This document shows positions 25,286 through 33,395 of a stretch of DNA of 64,000 bases, piece by piece. Position numbers and translations under genes: made by a program. The stretch is from an uncultured Anaerolineae bacterium. Lineage in GTDB: Bacteria > Chloroflexota > Anaerolineae > Anaerolineales > Villigracilaceae. The DNA lies in assembly GCA_903822545.1 (NCBI GenBank), contig CAIJPN010000100.1:26505-90504 (forward strand), in the 5' to 3' direction. How positions within the stretch are numbered: the stretch's first letter is position 1; each line of letters begins with the position of its first letter. The notes below the pieces were generated by a model, which searched no databases, was not told the origin of the DNA, and was given only the letters and a program-made list of their open reading frames with translations.

Positions 25286-25978
25286 TTATTTTTTCTGTAC
25301 GATTATAGAGATGGTGATCTGGCAAAAAACACTTTTTCCGTAGGCTAGGCCCCAAACGGCAGTGTAATTGCCAGGTTCTTTGGGAGCCATCATATCCAGT
25401 GTGAGTTCGATGCTGCCACCAGATACGACATCTTTCGAAAGATCGAATCTGCTGCCATACTGGTGCAGGGCGGCGCCGCTGACAAATATAAAATTGACGT
25501 TATCGGCGGGCCAATCATTGCTGCCCAAGTTGCGAACCTGCCATTTGGCATCAAAGGTATCCAGCGGATAGAATTTGTTCCAGTCAGTGGGTCGTTGGGA
25601 TAGGATGGAACAGCCGTATTGGGAATTTCCTTGCATAGGGCCAGGGATGGGAGTAAGGGTGGCAATGATTTCTGAGCGTTGGGTTGGAGGTACCTGGGAT
25701 GGCACAACCAGGGCAGTGGGTAAGATGGGTGTTGGTGGCTGGTTGCCTGGGGTCAGGTCAAAATTTGGCGGTGTGGTGGGGGTACGGGTGGGTAAGGCGG
25801 TGCGGGTAGGGATAAGGGTGAAGGTGGGGACAGCAAAAACAGTGGCCGCCACTGACATGGCAATCCGATCGATCTTTTGGGTGGGCGTTGGCTGGGGCAA
25901 GACAACCGCCACTGGCGCGCAAGCCGTGAGAAGAAAGATGAAAAAGAGTGCATTAAGGATGAGACGGTATGGCTTCAT
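25286..25978 (-). CDS. NBR1-Ig lipoprotein, array member 3
   Basis: This 230-residue protein has the lipobox LLTAC, the helix motif AMSVAATVFAVPTFTL and a Pro/Thr linker. The domain reads YGCSILSQRPTDWNKFYPLD, AKWQVRNLGSNDWP, FIFVSGAALHQYGS, PGNYTAVWGLAYGKSVFC. A TATACT -10-like element lies about 40 bases upstream on this strand, so it may head the transcript running down to the aldo/keto reductase. Confidence 0.87.
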   Translation of the reverse strand: MKPYRLILNALFFIFLLTACAPVAVVLPQPTPTQKIDRIAMSVAATVFAVPTFTLIPTRTALPTRTPTTPPNFDLTPGNQPPTPILPTALVVPSQVPPTQRSEIIATLTPIPGPMQGNSQYGCSILSQRPTDWNKFYPLDTFDAKWQVRNLGSNDWPADNVNFIFVSGAALHQYGSRFDLSKDVVSGGSIELTLDMMAPKEPGNYTAVWGLAYGKSVFCQITISIIVQKK

Positions 25979-26077
25979 AATTAGTTCCTTGCAATCGGTG
26001 CCGGTGTCAGGATGAAGTATAACAAACTCTAATGACTCTCTGAGAATTAGCAGGGTGTGCTGTTAGAACCGCTCTTT

Positions 26078-26734
26078 TTACTGGCCTGCCACCTTTATAG
26101 TAATGCTAAACTTGCAAAACAGGGTGGAGCCTTTTTTCAGGCCCCAAACGCTGGTGTATTCACCGGGAGATTGAGGCGCCTGGAATTTCATCGTTAACTG
26201 GAGGTTTTGTCCATCAAGAACGGATGTTTTCATATCCATGGTATCGCCATCCGTATGTAATCGCGAACCTTCAAGAAAAACAATATCAATGGCTGTTGAA
26301 TCCCAATCTTTGGGGCCCATATTCTGGATGACCCACACAGAGAAGAAGGTTTTTCCAGTCAAATAGGTGGATTTGTCTGGTGGGTTCATTTCCAGCAATT
26401 TACAATTATAGCCAGATGATCCTTGTATCCGTCTTGCGTCAGTGCTGGTTGGGATCGGTGTCAGGGTATCCATGGGCGTAACAGAGGGAGCAGCCGTCAT
26501 GGTTGCTAAAAAGTTTTGGGTGGGTAGTTTTGTGGGTCGGGGCGGGGTGCTGCTTGGGGGAAGCGGTGTATTGGTGTGAGTGGCCGTTGCTGAGGGCATG
26601 GCTGTAAATGTAGCGGCGATGCTGGATGCAACAACCTCCTGGGGCAAAAGCCCAGGCGTGGAAACGGATGGGGCACAAGCGGTCATCCCTATCAGTAATC
26701 CTAAAAATACCCCGAAAAATGATTGTACTTTCAT
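26078..26734 (-). CDS. NBR1-Ig lipoprotein, array member 2
   Basis: This 218-residue protein has the lipobox GMTAC, the helix motif VASSIAATFTAMPSAT and a Thr/Pro linker. The domain reads YNCKLLEMNPPDKSTYLTGK, FSVWVIQNMGPKDWD, VFLEGSRLHTDGD, PGEYTSVWGLKKGSTLFC. It is separated by about 100 bases from genes on both sides and so may have its own promoter. Confidence 0.87.
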   Translation of the reverse strand: MKVQSFFGVFLGLLIGMTACAPSVSTPGLLPQEVVASSIAATFTAMPSATATHTNTPLPPSSTPPRPTKLPTQNFLATMTAAPSVTPMDTLTPIPTSTDARRIQGSSGYNCKLLEMNPPDKSTYLTGKTFFSVWVIQNMGPKDWDSTAIDIVFLEGSRLHTDGDTMDMKTSVLDGQNLQLTMKFQAPQSPGEYTSVWGLKKGSTLFCKFSITIKVAGQ

Positions 26735-26757
26735 ACCATCTCTTATGGAATAATCAA

Positions 26758-26799
26758 CGCGGACGAGCCCCTGTGCCCAGCATGGGTCTCGTCCGCGTT
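26758..26799. terminator. strong hairpin between array members 1 and 2
   Basis: AACGCGGACGAG (26756-26767) and CTCGTCCGCGTT (26788-26799) pair perfectly, with additional CCC/GGG pairing in the loop. There is no long T-run on either strand, so a role in termination or RNA protection is possible. Confidence 0.55.
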
Positions 26800-26840
26800 T
26801 GTAACGTGCCAGGGCGGTGCAGGGGCTCGTGCAGCGGTGA

Positions 26841-27254
26841 CTACTTCACCCGGACAATCAGGTAGAAACGGCAGAACACCTTGTTGCCGTTGGTCAGGCC
26901 CCAGTAGGTGGTGTAAGTGCCAGGATTTTTTGGCGCAACCATATCGAGGATAAGCGTTGCCTTGCCTAGTGGTTTGACAATCTTCACATCAAAACGATTG
27001 ATGCCATACTTTTGCATCTTCGCGCCACCCAGGAAAACCAGGTCAACGCCGTTCCAGTTGGCGGTGCCTGTGTTGCGGACAATCCACTTCATATCAAAAT
27101 CCTGACGGGACTGCATCACGACCCAGTCGCGGGGGAATTGTCCATCCAGGTGACAGGAATATGTGCCAGCCGCGGCGGCTGTATCAGCCGGGACAAAGGT
27201 TGTTACCATCAGGATCAAGGCCAGGGTGAGGAAAAAGATTTGCTTCAGTTTCAT
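26841..27254 (-). CDS. NBR1-Ig secreted protein, array member 1
   Basis: This 137-residue protein starts at ATG 27254 behind an AAAAAGGAG site; an upstream ATG at 27275 was rejected. It has a cleavable signal peptide (ending near DTAAAAG) rather than a lipobox and lacks the Thr/Pro linker, so it is the domain alone. It reads YSCHLDGQFPRDWVVMQSRQ, MKWIVRNTGTANWN, VFLGGAKMQKYG, PGTYTTYWGLTNGNKVFC. It is the clearest version of the repeated domain and probably released, not anchored. Confidence 0.87.
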   Translation of the reverse strand: MKLKQIFFLTLALILMVTTFVPADTAAAAGTYSCHLDGQFPRDWVVMQSRQDFDMKWIVRNTGTANWNGVDLVFLGGAKMQKYGINRFDVKIVKPLGKATLILDMVAPKNPGTYTTYWGLTNGNKVFCRFYLIVRVK

Positions 27255-27313
27255 ACAATTTACTCCTTTTTGCAAAATATTTCGGCGCAGGTGCCAGCGA
27301 CTATCTAACTAAT

Positions 27314-27341
27314 AGTATACCCACCTGCGCCAAAATTTCAA
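27314..27341 (-). promoter_or_regulatory. promoter for NBR1-Ig array member 1
   Basis: On the minus strand TTGAAA (27341-27336) and TATACT (27319-27314) are separated by 16 bases, about 60 bases before the start codon. The element lies in and beside a long-armed inverted repeat, GGCGCAGGTG (27284-27293) with CACCTGCGCC (27322-27331). That repeat may also end the kamA transcript. Confidence 0.6.
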
Positions 27342-27343
27342 AA

Positions 27344-28678
27344 TTAATCGCCGGTTTCGCTCGAACCGATCCCCAGCGGTTTCCACTTGTTGGCATCTTT
27401 CAGGCGATGTTGGATGCCATCCCGTTCATGCAGGTGGTCAAAATTCTCGGGTTTGATAAACATCTGATCGCCATCGAGCAGCCCGGTCAAACCAGTTTGA
27501 CCCACCTCGGGGCGTTTATTCTGGCAGGCTTTACAGGTTTTGGGATCATGCGGCTTGTACTCGGTAGGCTCTTCATAAGTGGCAATATAGCCTTCATAGT
27601 TGCGCAGGATAATCTTGTGATCTGACATGCTGATCTGGTAATTGGGCATCACCGGAATCTTTCCGCCGCCGCCAGGCGCATCCACTATGAACTGTGGCAC
27701 TGCATACCCGGAAGTATGTCCGCGCAGACCCTCGATAATCTCAATACCTTTGGCAACCGGCGTGCGGAAGTGTCCCGCGCCTTCCACCAGGTCACACTGA
27801 TAGAGATAATACGGGCGCACGCGAATTCGCACCAGCTTTTGCACCAGATCACGCTGGATGTGAACACAATCATTGACACCCGCCATCAATACCGATTGGT
27901 TGCCCAGCTGGATGCCTGCCCGGCTCAACAGGTCGGTAGCCTGTGCCAGTTCCGCCGAAATCTCATTCGGGTGATTCACGTGGATATTCATCCAGAGCGG
28001 GTGATACTTCTGGAGTGTGTCGCACAATTCGGGGGTGATGCGCTGCGGCATAAAGACCGGCACACGCGAGCCAATACGCACAATTTCCACATGTGGGATT
28101 TCGCGCAGGCGGCTGAGCAGCTCATCCAGGATTTTGGGAGCCAACACCAGCGGGTCGCCACCCGAAAGCAGCACATCGCGGATCTGTGGTGTGCGACGGA
28201 TATACTCAAGCTGCATTTCAAACTCATCGCGCTTGAACGTCTGCCCGGGATCACCAACGATACGCGAGCGGGTGCAATAGCGGCAGTACGAGGCGCACTG
28301 TGTCGTTACCAGCATCAGCACACGGTCAGGGTAACGGTGAACCAACCCCGGCACAGGAGAGTGTCGATCTTCCGAGAGAGAATCTTCCATCATGGCTGTA
28401 AAAGCCTGCATCTCCTCTGCGCGCGGGATAATCTGTTTGCGAATGGGGTCATCCGGATCATTCGGGTCGATCAGCGAAATAAAATACGGGGTCACATCCA
28501 CGCGAAACAGCCCGCTGGTATTGAGGGCTTTGCGTTCACTCTCAGTCAGGGTTAAAACTTTCTCAATATCATCTGCCGAATTAAGGCGATTGCTGAGCTG
28601 CCAGCGCCAATCGTTCCATTTTTCATCGGGAACATCCTGGAAAACAGGGGCGCGCTTAGAGACAAAAGGGGTGGGCAT
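27344..28678 (-). CDS. kamA: lysine 2,3-aminomutase family radical SAM enzyme
   Basis: This is a 444-residue enzyme. The radical SAM cluster motif is C128-x3-C132-x2-C135 (CASYCRYC). The S-adenosylmethionine-binding segment is LLSGGDPLVL, the PLP lysine region is VDAPGGGGKIPVMPNY, and a Cys-rich tail has CKACQNK. The length and tail match clostridial lysine 2,3-aminomutase, which converts lysine to beta-lysine; arginine or glutamate mutases are alternatives. A GGAGG site is placed for ATG 28678; TTG 28690 would include it. Beta-lysine may serve osmoprotection (N-acetyl-beta-lysine), but no acetyltransferase partner is adjacent. Confidence 0.9.
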   Translation of the reverse strand: MPTPFVSKRAPVFQDVPDEKWNDWRWQLSNRLNSADDIEKVLTLTESERKALNTSGLFRVDVTPYFISLIDPNDPDDPIRKQIIPRAEEMQAFTAMMEDSLSEDRHSPVPGLVHRYPDRVLMLVTTQCASYCRYCTRSRIVGDPGQTFKRDEFEMQLEYIRRTPQIRDVLLSGGDPLVLAPKILDELLSRLREIPHVEIVRIGSRVPVFMPQRITPELCDTLQKYHPLWMNIHVNHPNEISAELAQATDLLSRAGIQLGNQSVLMAGVNDCVHIQRDLVQKLVRIRVRPYYLYQCDLVEGAGHFRTPVAKGIEIIEGLRGHTSGYAVPQFIVDAPGGGGKIPVMPNYQISMSDHKIILRNYEGYIATYEEPTEYKPHDPKTCKACQNKRPEVGQTGLTGLLDGDQMFIKPENFDHLHERDGIQHRLKDANKWKPLGIGSSETGD

Positions 28679-28699
28679 GGGTTCCTCCAAAAGGTGATT

Positions 28700-29285
28700 A
28701 AAGTTTTATGGGTAAAAGAAACGCTTAAAGAACCTTCTGGCCCGGCGGGTCATGGTCAGGGCGAAAAAATCCCCCAAAATAGGGCAAAAAACCAGACAGG
28801 AAAATCATAAAGGTATTGTAAGATGAAAAAAGAAGCGGGTCAATGAGGTTTTGCTCCGGAGATGTTTCCCTGTTTAACCAAGACACTCTTTATAAATAGA
28901 TATCTTAATTAGTAATCGCAGTAGAGCCTGTGGATATGTGGATAAATCGGCCCTGCCACCATATATGGAGAAAAAAGAACCCATCCCGCCCTGTATCTGC
29001 CGGTTTTCACAGCGAGCCGGATTCTCCCCTTGTGGATAACCCGCCAAACCGCCCCGCGGCTTTTTCCACCATCCTATAGCCGGTTTCTACCTATTGGGTC
29101 TCCCTAAAAAACACCCCCCATATCTGGGGGGCGGCATTATGATGATTTGTCGAACAATTGAGCGGTTTCTCCACAATCAATGTCATTTATCCACAGTTTT
29201 GAGGCACTTATCCACAGAAAGGTGTGGAAAATACCCATTCACCCGGCGCTATTATTCGGATAGATACCCCCACATATAGCCGATA
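28700..29285. other. candidate replication origin (oriC) with DnaA-box cluster
   Basis: This stretch of about 590 bases has no gene. Perfect DnaA boxes (TTATCCACA or its complement) occur at 28937-28945, 29031-29039, 29187-29195 and 29208-29216. One-mismatch versions lie at 28929-28937, 29223-29231 and 29286-29294. An AT-rich segment (about 28880-28918, CTTTATAAATAGATATCTTA) could be the unwinding element. A CCCCCCA/TGGGGGG hairpin lies at 29114-29131. Two parS-like sites lie 14-15 kb away. dnaA is not adjacent, and flanking genes both point left, so identity as oriC is inferred. Confidence 0.68.
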
Positions 29286-30275
29286 TTATCCATACTGTGT
29301 AGACATTTTATCCAGCACTTCTTCCACCGCATCCAGGAAGTGATCCATGCTTTGCAGGCGCAGCTCAAAAGATGTCCCGGCCAGCCCGGCGTATTTGCAA
29401 GCCGAATCCCACAGCGTGGTTTGTTCCGCGCTCCAGTTCCCAGCCTGGGCGGCCAGCGCCCAACTGTGCAGCACCAGCCACAGCGCCTGGGATGTGTCCC
29501 TGGCATCCAGCGCCGCCAGGATGGCCGATTTGTAATACGCCAGCCGCACCGGGTGAACGCGCAAATCCACCGGGGCGTGTGTAGCCGCGCTGAAAGCGGT
29601 TTCCCATGGCCCCAGCCAGGCGCGGATATCATCGGCACTCACATCCAGCCCGCCGATCATGGCGGTTAGCGTATTTGCCAGTTCGGGCTTTTTGGCCTTT
29701 TTAGCGCGTTCGGCAAACCCGGTGAACAGTCTGCGTTCAGGCAGCGGCGCGCCATTCATCACCGCCAGGCTGTTGGCGGCATCTTGCACGGCCAGCAAGT
29801 ATTTGGCAGGATCCGCTTCTCCGCCAAACTGGAAGGCTGTCCAGCGATCACGCGCGCGTCCGGCAAAATAACGTGCCCGCGCCAGCACATTTGATGGATC
29901 GTCAAACTGCGCCCGCAGGCTCGATTGGGTGTACTCGAAGAAACGCCCTTTTTCATACAGCAGCATCGGGTCCCACATGGCCCAGCCGCGCCAGGGGTCG
30001 GCGCGCAGTTCGCGCGGTTTGGCATAGGCTTTTTCGCTTTCAAACATCAAATCCAGGTGGATTTCTGCCGAGATTTTGATGATTTCCCGCTCCAGGTCTG
30101 GCTCGCCCTTGGTGATGACCAGCAAATCGACATCTGTTGTCCCACCAATCAGCGGGTCGCCATCTGTGCGCATTGAACCGACCAAAAAGACGGCCACCAC
30201 ATTCGGGTCGGGCTTAAAGCGCTTTTCGGTGGTGTCTTTTGCCAGTTTCAGGAGCATTTCTCGGGTAATGCGCAT
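29286..30275 (-). CDS. nucleotidyltransferase-domain protein
   Basis: This 329-residue protein has an N-terminal Pol-beta-like nucleotidyltransferase fold. The Gly-Ser of VFLVGSMRTDGD is followed by two catalytic Asp in TTDVDLLVI and the third in IHLDLMFES. The rest (residues 130-329) is helical, as in kanamycin-type nucleotidyltransferases. It could adenylylate a small molecule or protein; the acceptor is unknown. Its start is three bases from the stop of the kinase gene upstream, so the two form one transcript. Confidence 0.82.
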   Translation of the reverse strand: MRITREMLLKLAKDTTEKRFKPDPNVVAVFLVGSMRTDGDPLIGGTTDVDLLVITKGEPDLEREIIKISAEIHLDLMFESEKAYAKPRELRADPWRGWAMWDPMLLYEKGRFFEYTQSSLRAQFDDPSNVLARARYFAGRARDRWTAFQFGGEADPAKYLLAVQDAANSLAVMNGAPLPERRLFTGFAERAKKAKKPELANTLTAMIGGLDVSADDIRAWLGPWETAFSAATHAPVDLRVHPVRLAYYKSAILAALDARDTSQALWLVLHSWALAAQAGNWSAEQTTLWDSACKYAGLAGTSFELRLQSMDHFLDAVEEVLDKMSTQYG

Positions 30276-30278
30276 GTT

Positions 30279-30914
30279 TCAGTCTCCATCAATGAGCGTG
30301 GGCTGGTAGGGGTTGATGCCCAGCGCCTCGCGGATTTTGTTTTCGATCAATTTCAAATGGTCAGGATACCGCACAAAGTCCAGCGCGTTTGAATCAATCA
30401 CCAGCTTGTGACTGCTGGTCGTGGCGAAAAATTCATCGTAGGCGGTCACCAGATCCGCAATATAGCTGCGTTCCATGCTGCGCTCGTAAGAGCGGTCGCG
30501 CAGGGCGATGCGGGCCATCAGCGTATCCACACTGGCAGAAAGGTACACCGTCAGGTCGGGCAGTGGGATTTTCTCGGCCAGCGCCTCGTGGACGCGATGG
30601 TACATGGACAGCTCATCGCCGTGCAGGTTGATGCGCGCAAAAAGTGAGTCTTTGGAGAATGTGTAATCGGCCAGCAAGCTCTTGCCACTGTTCAAAATGG
30701 CCGGTACCGTGTTATTTTGCTGCCGATAGCGACTGAGCAGGAAGAAAATTTGTGTCTGGAAAGCATAGCGTGCCCGGTCTCCGTAAAAATCGGACAGGAA
30801 CGGGTTTTCCTCGAACACTTCCAGCAGCAATTCGGCGTTTTCAAAACGCGATTGCAGTAAACGCGCCAGCGTGGTCTTGCCGACGCCGATGACACCTTCG
30901 ATGGCGATATACAT
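30279..30914 (-). CDS. deoxynucleoside kinase
   Basis: This 211-residue protein is of the dNK family. It has the P-loop IEGVIGVGKTT at residues 4-14, the substrate-side FQTQIFFLLSRYRQ, a DYTFSKDSLFA segment (DR(S/Y) position), and the lid RDRSYERSME with arginines. It phosphorylates deoxynucleosides in salvage. ATG 30914 is chosen because MYIAIEG starts the first beta-strand; the longer frame adds 66 residues of unrelated sequence. Confidence 0.9.
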   Translation of the reverse strand: MYIAIEGVIGVGKTTLARLLQSRFENAELLLEVFEENPFLSDFYGDRARYAFQTQIFFLLSRYRQQNNTVPAILNSGKSLLADYTFSKDSLFARINLHGDELSMYHRVHEALAEKIPLPDLTVYLSASVDTLMARIALRDRSYERSMERSYIADLVTAYDEFFATTSSHKLVIDSNALDFVRYPDHLKLIENKIREALGINPYQPTLIDGD

Positions 30915-31015
30915 GGCGGCAAGGATACCATAACTGCAAAATTCGCGAAACACATAACCTGCCAGACTTTCGACTCCGGCGGCGTTCCGCGCATCGTAGC
31001 GCGTATAATTGAAGC

Positions 31016-31450
31016 ATGTCTTTTTATGAAAAGCTCGTTTATGCGCGCAAAAACCGTTTTTTGGGCAAACTGGCCTATTTTTTACTGAAAATTCTCGGCG
31101 TGGAAATCCCACTTTCGGTGGAAATTGGCCCGGGGTTTTTGCTGCACCATGGCGGGATGGGAGTTGTCATCCACCCGAAAACAGTGATCGGAGCGAGAGT
31201 CAGCATCTACCCCGGGGTGACTCTTGGCCGTGCGGATGTTTACCGCCCTGCCACTGCCTCCCGTTTCGCAGGCATTGTCGTGGCTGATAATGTCCTGCTT
31301 GGCTCTGGCGCCAAAATCCTGTGTGATGACGGCATCCTGACCATTGGGCACGGCACCGTCATCGGCGCCAACGCTGTCCTGACCCAGTCTACCGGCGAAA
31401 ACGAGATTTGGGCTGGCATCCCGGCCAAAAAAGTTGGGATGCGCGAATAG
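31016..31450 (+). CDS. hexapeptide-repeat acyltransferase (serine acetyltransferase-like)
   Basis: This 144-residue protein has a left-handed beta-helix: IGPGFLLHHGGMGVVIHPKTVIGARVSIYPGVTLG, then VVADNVLLGSGAKILCDDGILTIGHGTVIGANAVLTQS and AGIPAKKVG. The His of the HHGG motif is the expected catalytic base. It lacks the full N-terminal helical domain of CysE, so it may acetylate a sugar or another small molecule. It is divergent from the deoxynucleoside kinase, with 101 bases between them. Confidence 0.87.
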   Translation: MSFYEKLVYARKNRFLGKLAYFLLKILGVEIPLSVEIGPGFLLHHGGMGVVIHPKTVIGARVSIYPGVTLGRADVYRPATASRFAGIVVADNVLLGSGAKILCDDGILTIGHGTVIGANAVLTQSTGENEIWAGIPAKKVGMRE

Positions 31451-31480
31451 TGTAATGCAAGTCTTTAGACTTGCATTACA
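31451..31480. repeat. TGTA...TACA perfect palindrome
   Basis: TGTAATGCAAGTCT and AGACTTGCATTACA pair perfectly around TT (14-bp arms). It starts immediately after the acyltransferase stop codon. Confidence 0.9.
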
Positions 31481-31493
31481 CCGCAGGATAAAT

Positions 31494-31728
31494 ATGACCG
31501 ACGAACTCCTCTGGAAAATCCACTCTGGCCTGCCGCGTGAAGCCCCCGGCAGCGACTTTTCGACGCTTCGCTCATTCCAGTGCATGCACGACAAGCACCA
31601 ACCGTTTCTCGATGAGTTAAACCGACGCGCCGCCGAAAAAGGCCTGACTGAGCGCATCAAAACCCTCAACATATCGATGTTCAACTTATTACAGCTATGT
31701 CTATTATGTGATGCAGGTGGCTGAATGA
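31494..31728 (+). pseudogene. methyltransferase remnant with two internal deletions
   Basis: The N-terminal MTDELLWKIHSGLPREAPGS resembles class I SAM methyltransferases. The sequence then jumps to HDKHQPFLDELNRRAAEKGL, skipping the SAM-binding glycine motif normally between them. After ERIKTLNISMFNL the frame breaks. Read one base later in the +2 direction, the end gives SYVYYVMQVAE and TGA at 31726-31728, a typical methyltransferase C-terminus. About two thirds of the gene is gone. The final TGA overlaps the ATG of the glycosyltransferase, showing former operon coupling. Confidence 0.8.
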
Positions 31729-32741
31729 CCAAAACGCGCATCTGCATCGTTCCGAAAGTGCATGGCGTGGGCGGGATGGTCTCATTTCTCCACAAGTTCT
31801 CCACAGCGGTAGAAAAAGCTGGGGTGGAAGTGACAAACGATTTATCGGAGAAACCTTACAGCGCCATTTTGGTGATCGGCGGCACAAGGCAGATTCCGCT
31901 CATCTGGCGGGAAAAAAGCGCCGGGGCGAGGGTTGTACAGCGTCTCGATGGAATCAACTGGATCCACCGCAAAAAGCCCATCTCGCTGAAACATTCCCTC
32001 CGCGCTGAATATGGCAACTTTGTCCTGGGCATGATCCGCCGTCACCTGGCCGATTTCATCATCTACCAGAGTGATTTTTCTCGCAAATGGTGGGGCGACT
32101 GGTTTGGTGCGCTGGAGACGCCGTTTTCGGTGGCGCATAATGCGGTAGATTTGACAAAATACGCCCCTGTAACGCAGGTTTCAAGCCTGCGCTACAATTT
32201 GTTGGTTGTTGAAGGCTCGCTGGGCGGCGGCTACGAAAGTGGATTGTTCAATGCCGTCAACCTGGCGAATGCTGCTGCTCCGCTGCTCTCAAAGCCGCTG
32301 GAATTGACGGTGGTGGGCGAAGTTAGCCCGGCGCTGAAGGCCGAATGGACGGCGAAGTGCGCTGTGCCGCTGAATTGGCTCGGTCTGGTGGCGCGGGATG
32401 CCATCCCGCGTTTGATGAATGATGCCCACGCCCTGTTCTCTGCCGATCTGCACCCGGCCTGCCCCAACTCTGTGATCGAATCCCTGGCCTGCGGGCTGCC
32501 TGTGGTTTCGTATGATACCGGCTCGCTGGCCGAGTTGGTGACACCCGAGGCCGGTTTTATTGCCCCCTATGGCAGCAATTCCTGGAACCTGGAGCCGCCG
32601 GTAGTTGAGCCGCTGGCGCACGGGCTGGTGAGTGTGTTGGAGAACAACCAAAAATTCCGCGCCGGGGCGAGGAGACGCGCCGAAGCGGCGTTTGATATCC
32701 AGGTTATGATGGAAAAATACCTGGCTGCCTTGTTGGGCTAA
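31725..32741 (+). CDS. glycosyltransferase, GT4-like
   Basis: This 338-residue protein has a Rossmann-type N-terminal half (IVPKVHGVGGMVSFLHKFSTAVEKAG). The C-terminal donor-binding half has HPACPNSVIESLACGLPVVSYDTGSLAEL, carrying the E-x7-E-like motif of retaining GT-B enzymes. It is slightly short for the family. A palindromic repeat interrupts it in frame at about residues 149-157 (VTQVSSLRY), at the junction of the two halves. It probably acts on surface polysaccharide together with the acyltransferase upstream. Confidence 0.85.
   Translation: MTKTRICIVPKVHGVGGMVSFLHKFSTAVEKAGVEVTNDLSEKPYSAILVIGGTRQIPLIWREKSAGARVVQRLDGINWIHRKKPISLKHSLRAEYGNFVLGMIRRHLADFIIYQSDFSRKWWGDWFGALETPFSVAHNAVDLTKYAPVTQVSSLRYNLLVVEGSLGGGYESGLFNAVNLANAAAPLLSKPLELTVVGEVSPALKAEWTAKCAVPLNWLGLVARDAIPRLMNDAHALFSADLHPACPNSVIESLACGLPVVSYDTGSLAELVTPEAGFIAPYGSNSWNLEPPVVEPLAHGLVSVLENNQKFRAGARRRAEAAFDIQVMMEKYLAALLG
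32168..32196. repeat. TGTA...TACA palindrome inside glycosyltransferase gene
   Basis: TGTAACGCAGGTTT and AAGCCTGCGCTACA pair around C with two G-T type mismatches. It is in frame with the gene and related in ends to the copy at 31451. Confidence 0.85.
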
Positions 32742-32797
32742 CAGCCAACCCGAATAATTTAGTGACAAATGCACATGAATAAACAGAGATTTGTCAT

Positions 32798-32826
32798 TTG
32801 ACACACCCTCATCTCGCAAGTATAAG
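32798..32826 (+). promoter_or_regulatory. sigma-70 promoter for the ferredoxin gene
   Basis: TTGACA (32798-32803) and TATAAG (32821-32826) have 17 bases between them, 36 bases before the start codon. A TGACAAAT/ATTTGTCA inverted repeat lies just upstream and could be an operator. Confidence 0.75.
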
Positions 32827-32861
32827 CATAGAAACCCTAATTCTCTCAAGGAGCGTATACC

Positions 32862-33050
32862 ATGGCAATGAAAATTCAGGAAGATTGCATCTCTTGCGGC
32901 GCTTGCCTGCCCGAGTGCCCCACCGAATCCATCACCGAAGGTGACACCATCTATGTCATCAACCCCGACACTTGCGTCGAATGCATCGGCCATCATGATG
33001 CCCCTCGCTGCAAAGATGTTTGCCCGGTTGACTGCATCGTTAAAGCCTAA
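32862..33050 (+). CDS. 2[4Fe-4S] ferredoxin
   Basis: This 62-residue ferredoxin has a first cluster motif C9-x2-C12-x2-C15-x3-C19 (CISCGACLPECP). The second is C38-x2-C41-x8-C50-x3-C54, the longer loop typical of Alvin-type ferredoxins. It is a soluble low-potential electron carrier. AAGGAG precedes the ATG, and a good promoter lies just upstream, so it is a single-gene unit. Confidence 0.96.
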   Translation: MAMKIQEDCISCGACLPECPTESITEGDTIYVINPDTCVECIGHHDAPRCKDVCPVDCIVKA

Positions 33051-33068
33051 ATATTAACAAATCTCAAA

Positions 33069-33097
33069 TTGACGCCCAGCCTGGGGCGTCATATAAT
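33069..33097 (+). promoter_or_regulatory. sigma-70 promoter for the FMN riboswitch
   Basis: TTGACG (33069-33074) and TATAAT (33092-33097) are 17 bases apart. The spacer contains GACGCCC...GGGGCGTC, an inverted repeat that may double as the ferredoxin terminator. Confidence 0.78.
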
Positions 33098-33115
33098 CCA
33101 AACAACCAAATATTA

Positions 33116-33248
33116 ACCTTCGGGGCAGGGTGACGCTGCGCAGCTGCGTAAGCGAATTCCCGATCGGTGGTAAAGCCCACGAGCACCGCTAAAGTGCATG
33201 ACCCGGCGCAATTCCGGGGCCGACAGTAAAGTCTGGATAGGAGAAGGT
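33116..33248 (+). ncRNA. FMN riboswitch (RFN element)
   Basis: Closing stem P1 is ACCTTC (33116-33121) with GAAGGT (33243-33248). Conserved RFN segments follow in order: CGGGGCAGGGTGA, AATTCCCGATCGGTGGTAAA, GCCCACGAGC, GACCCGGCGCAATTCCGGGG and CCGACAGTAAAGTCTGGATA. Bound FMN should favour the downstream terminator and shut off the importer genes. Confidence 0.96.
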
Positions 33249-33279
33249 CAACAGCCCGCAATGGGTCTGCTTTGTCGTC

Positions 33280-33316
33280 AAAACCCCGAAAACACTTGTG
33301 TTTTCGGGGTTTTCTT
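33280..33316 (+). terminator. riboswitch expression-platform terminator
   Basis: AAAACCCCGAAAACAC (33280-33295) pairs with GTGTTTTCGGGGTTTT (33298-33313). The stem ends in T-rich sequence. It lies 32 bases after the RFN element. Confidence 0.93.
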
Positions 33317-33395
33317 AAGCGGATGAATTGCCTGGGTCGATTCCTGCCCCCAATCTTTCTCTCAGGGGCAGTTTTTCTGCCCAGGAGTACATAAC

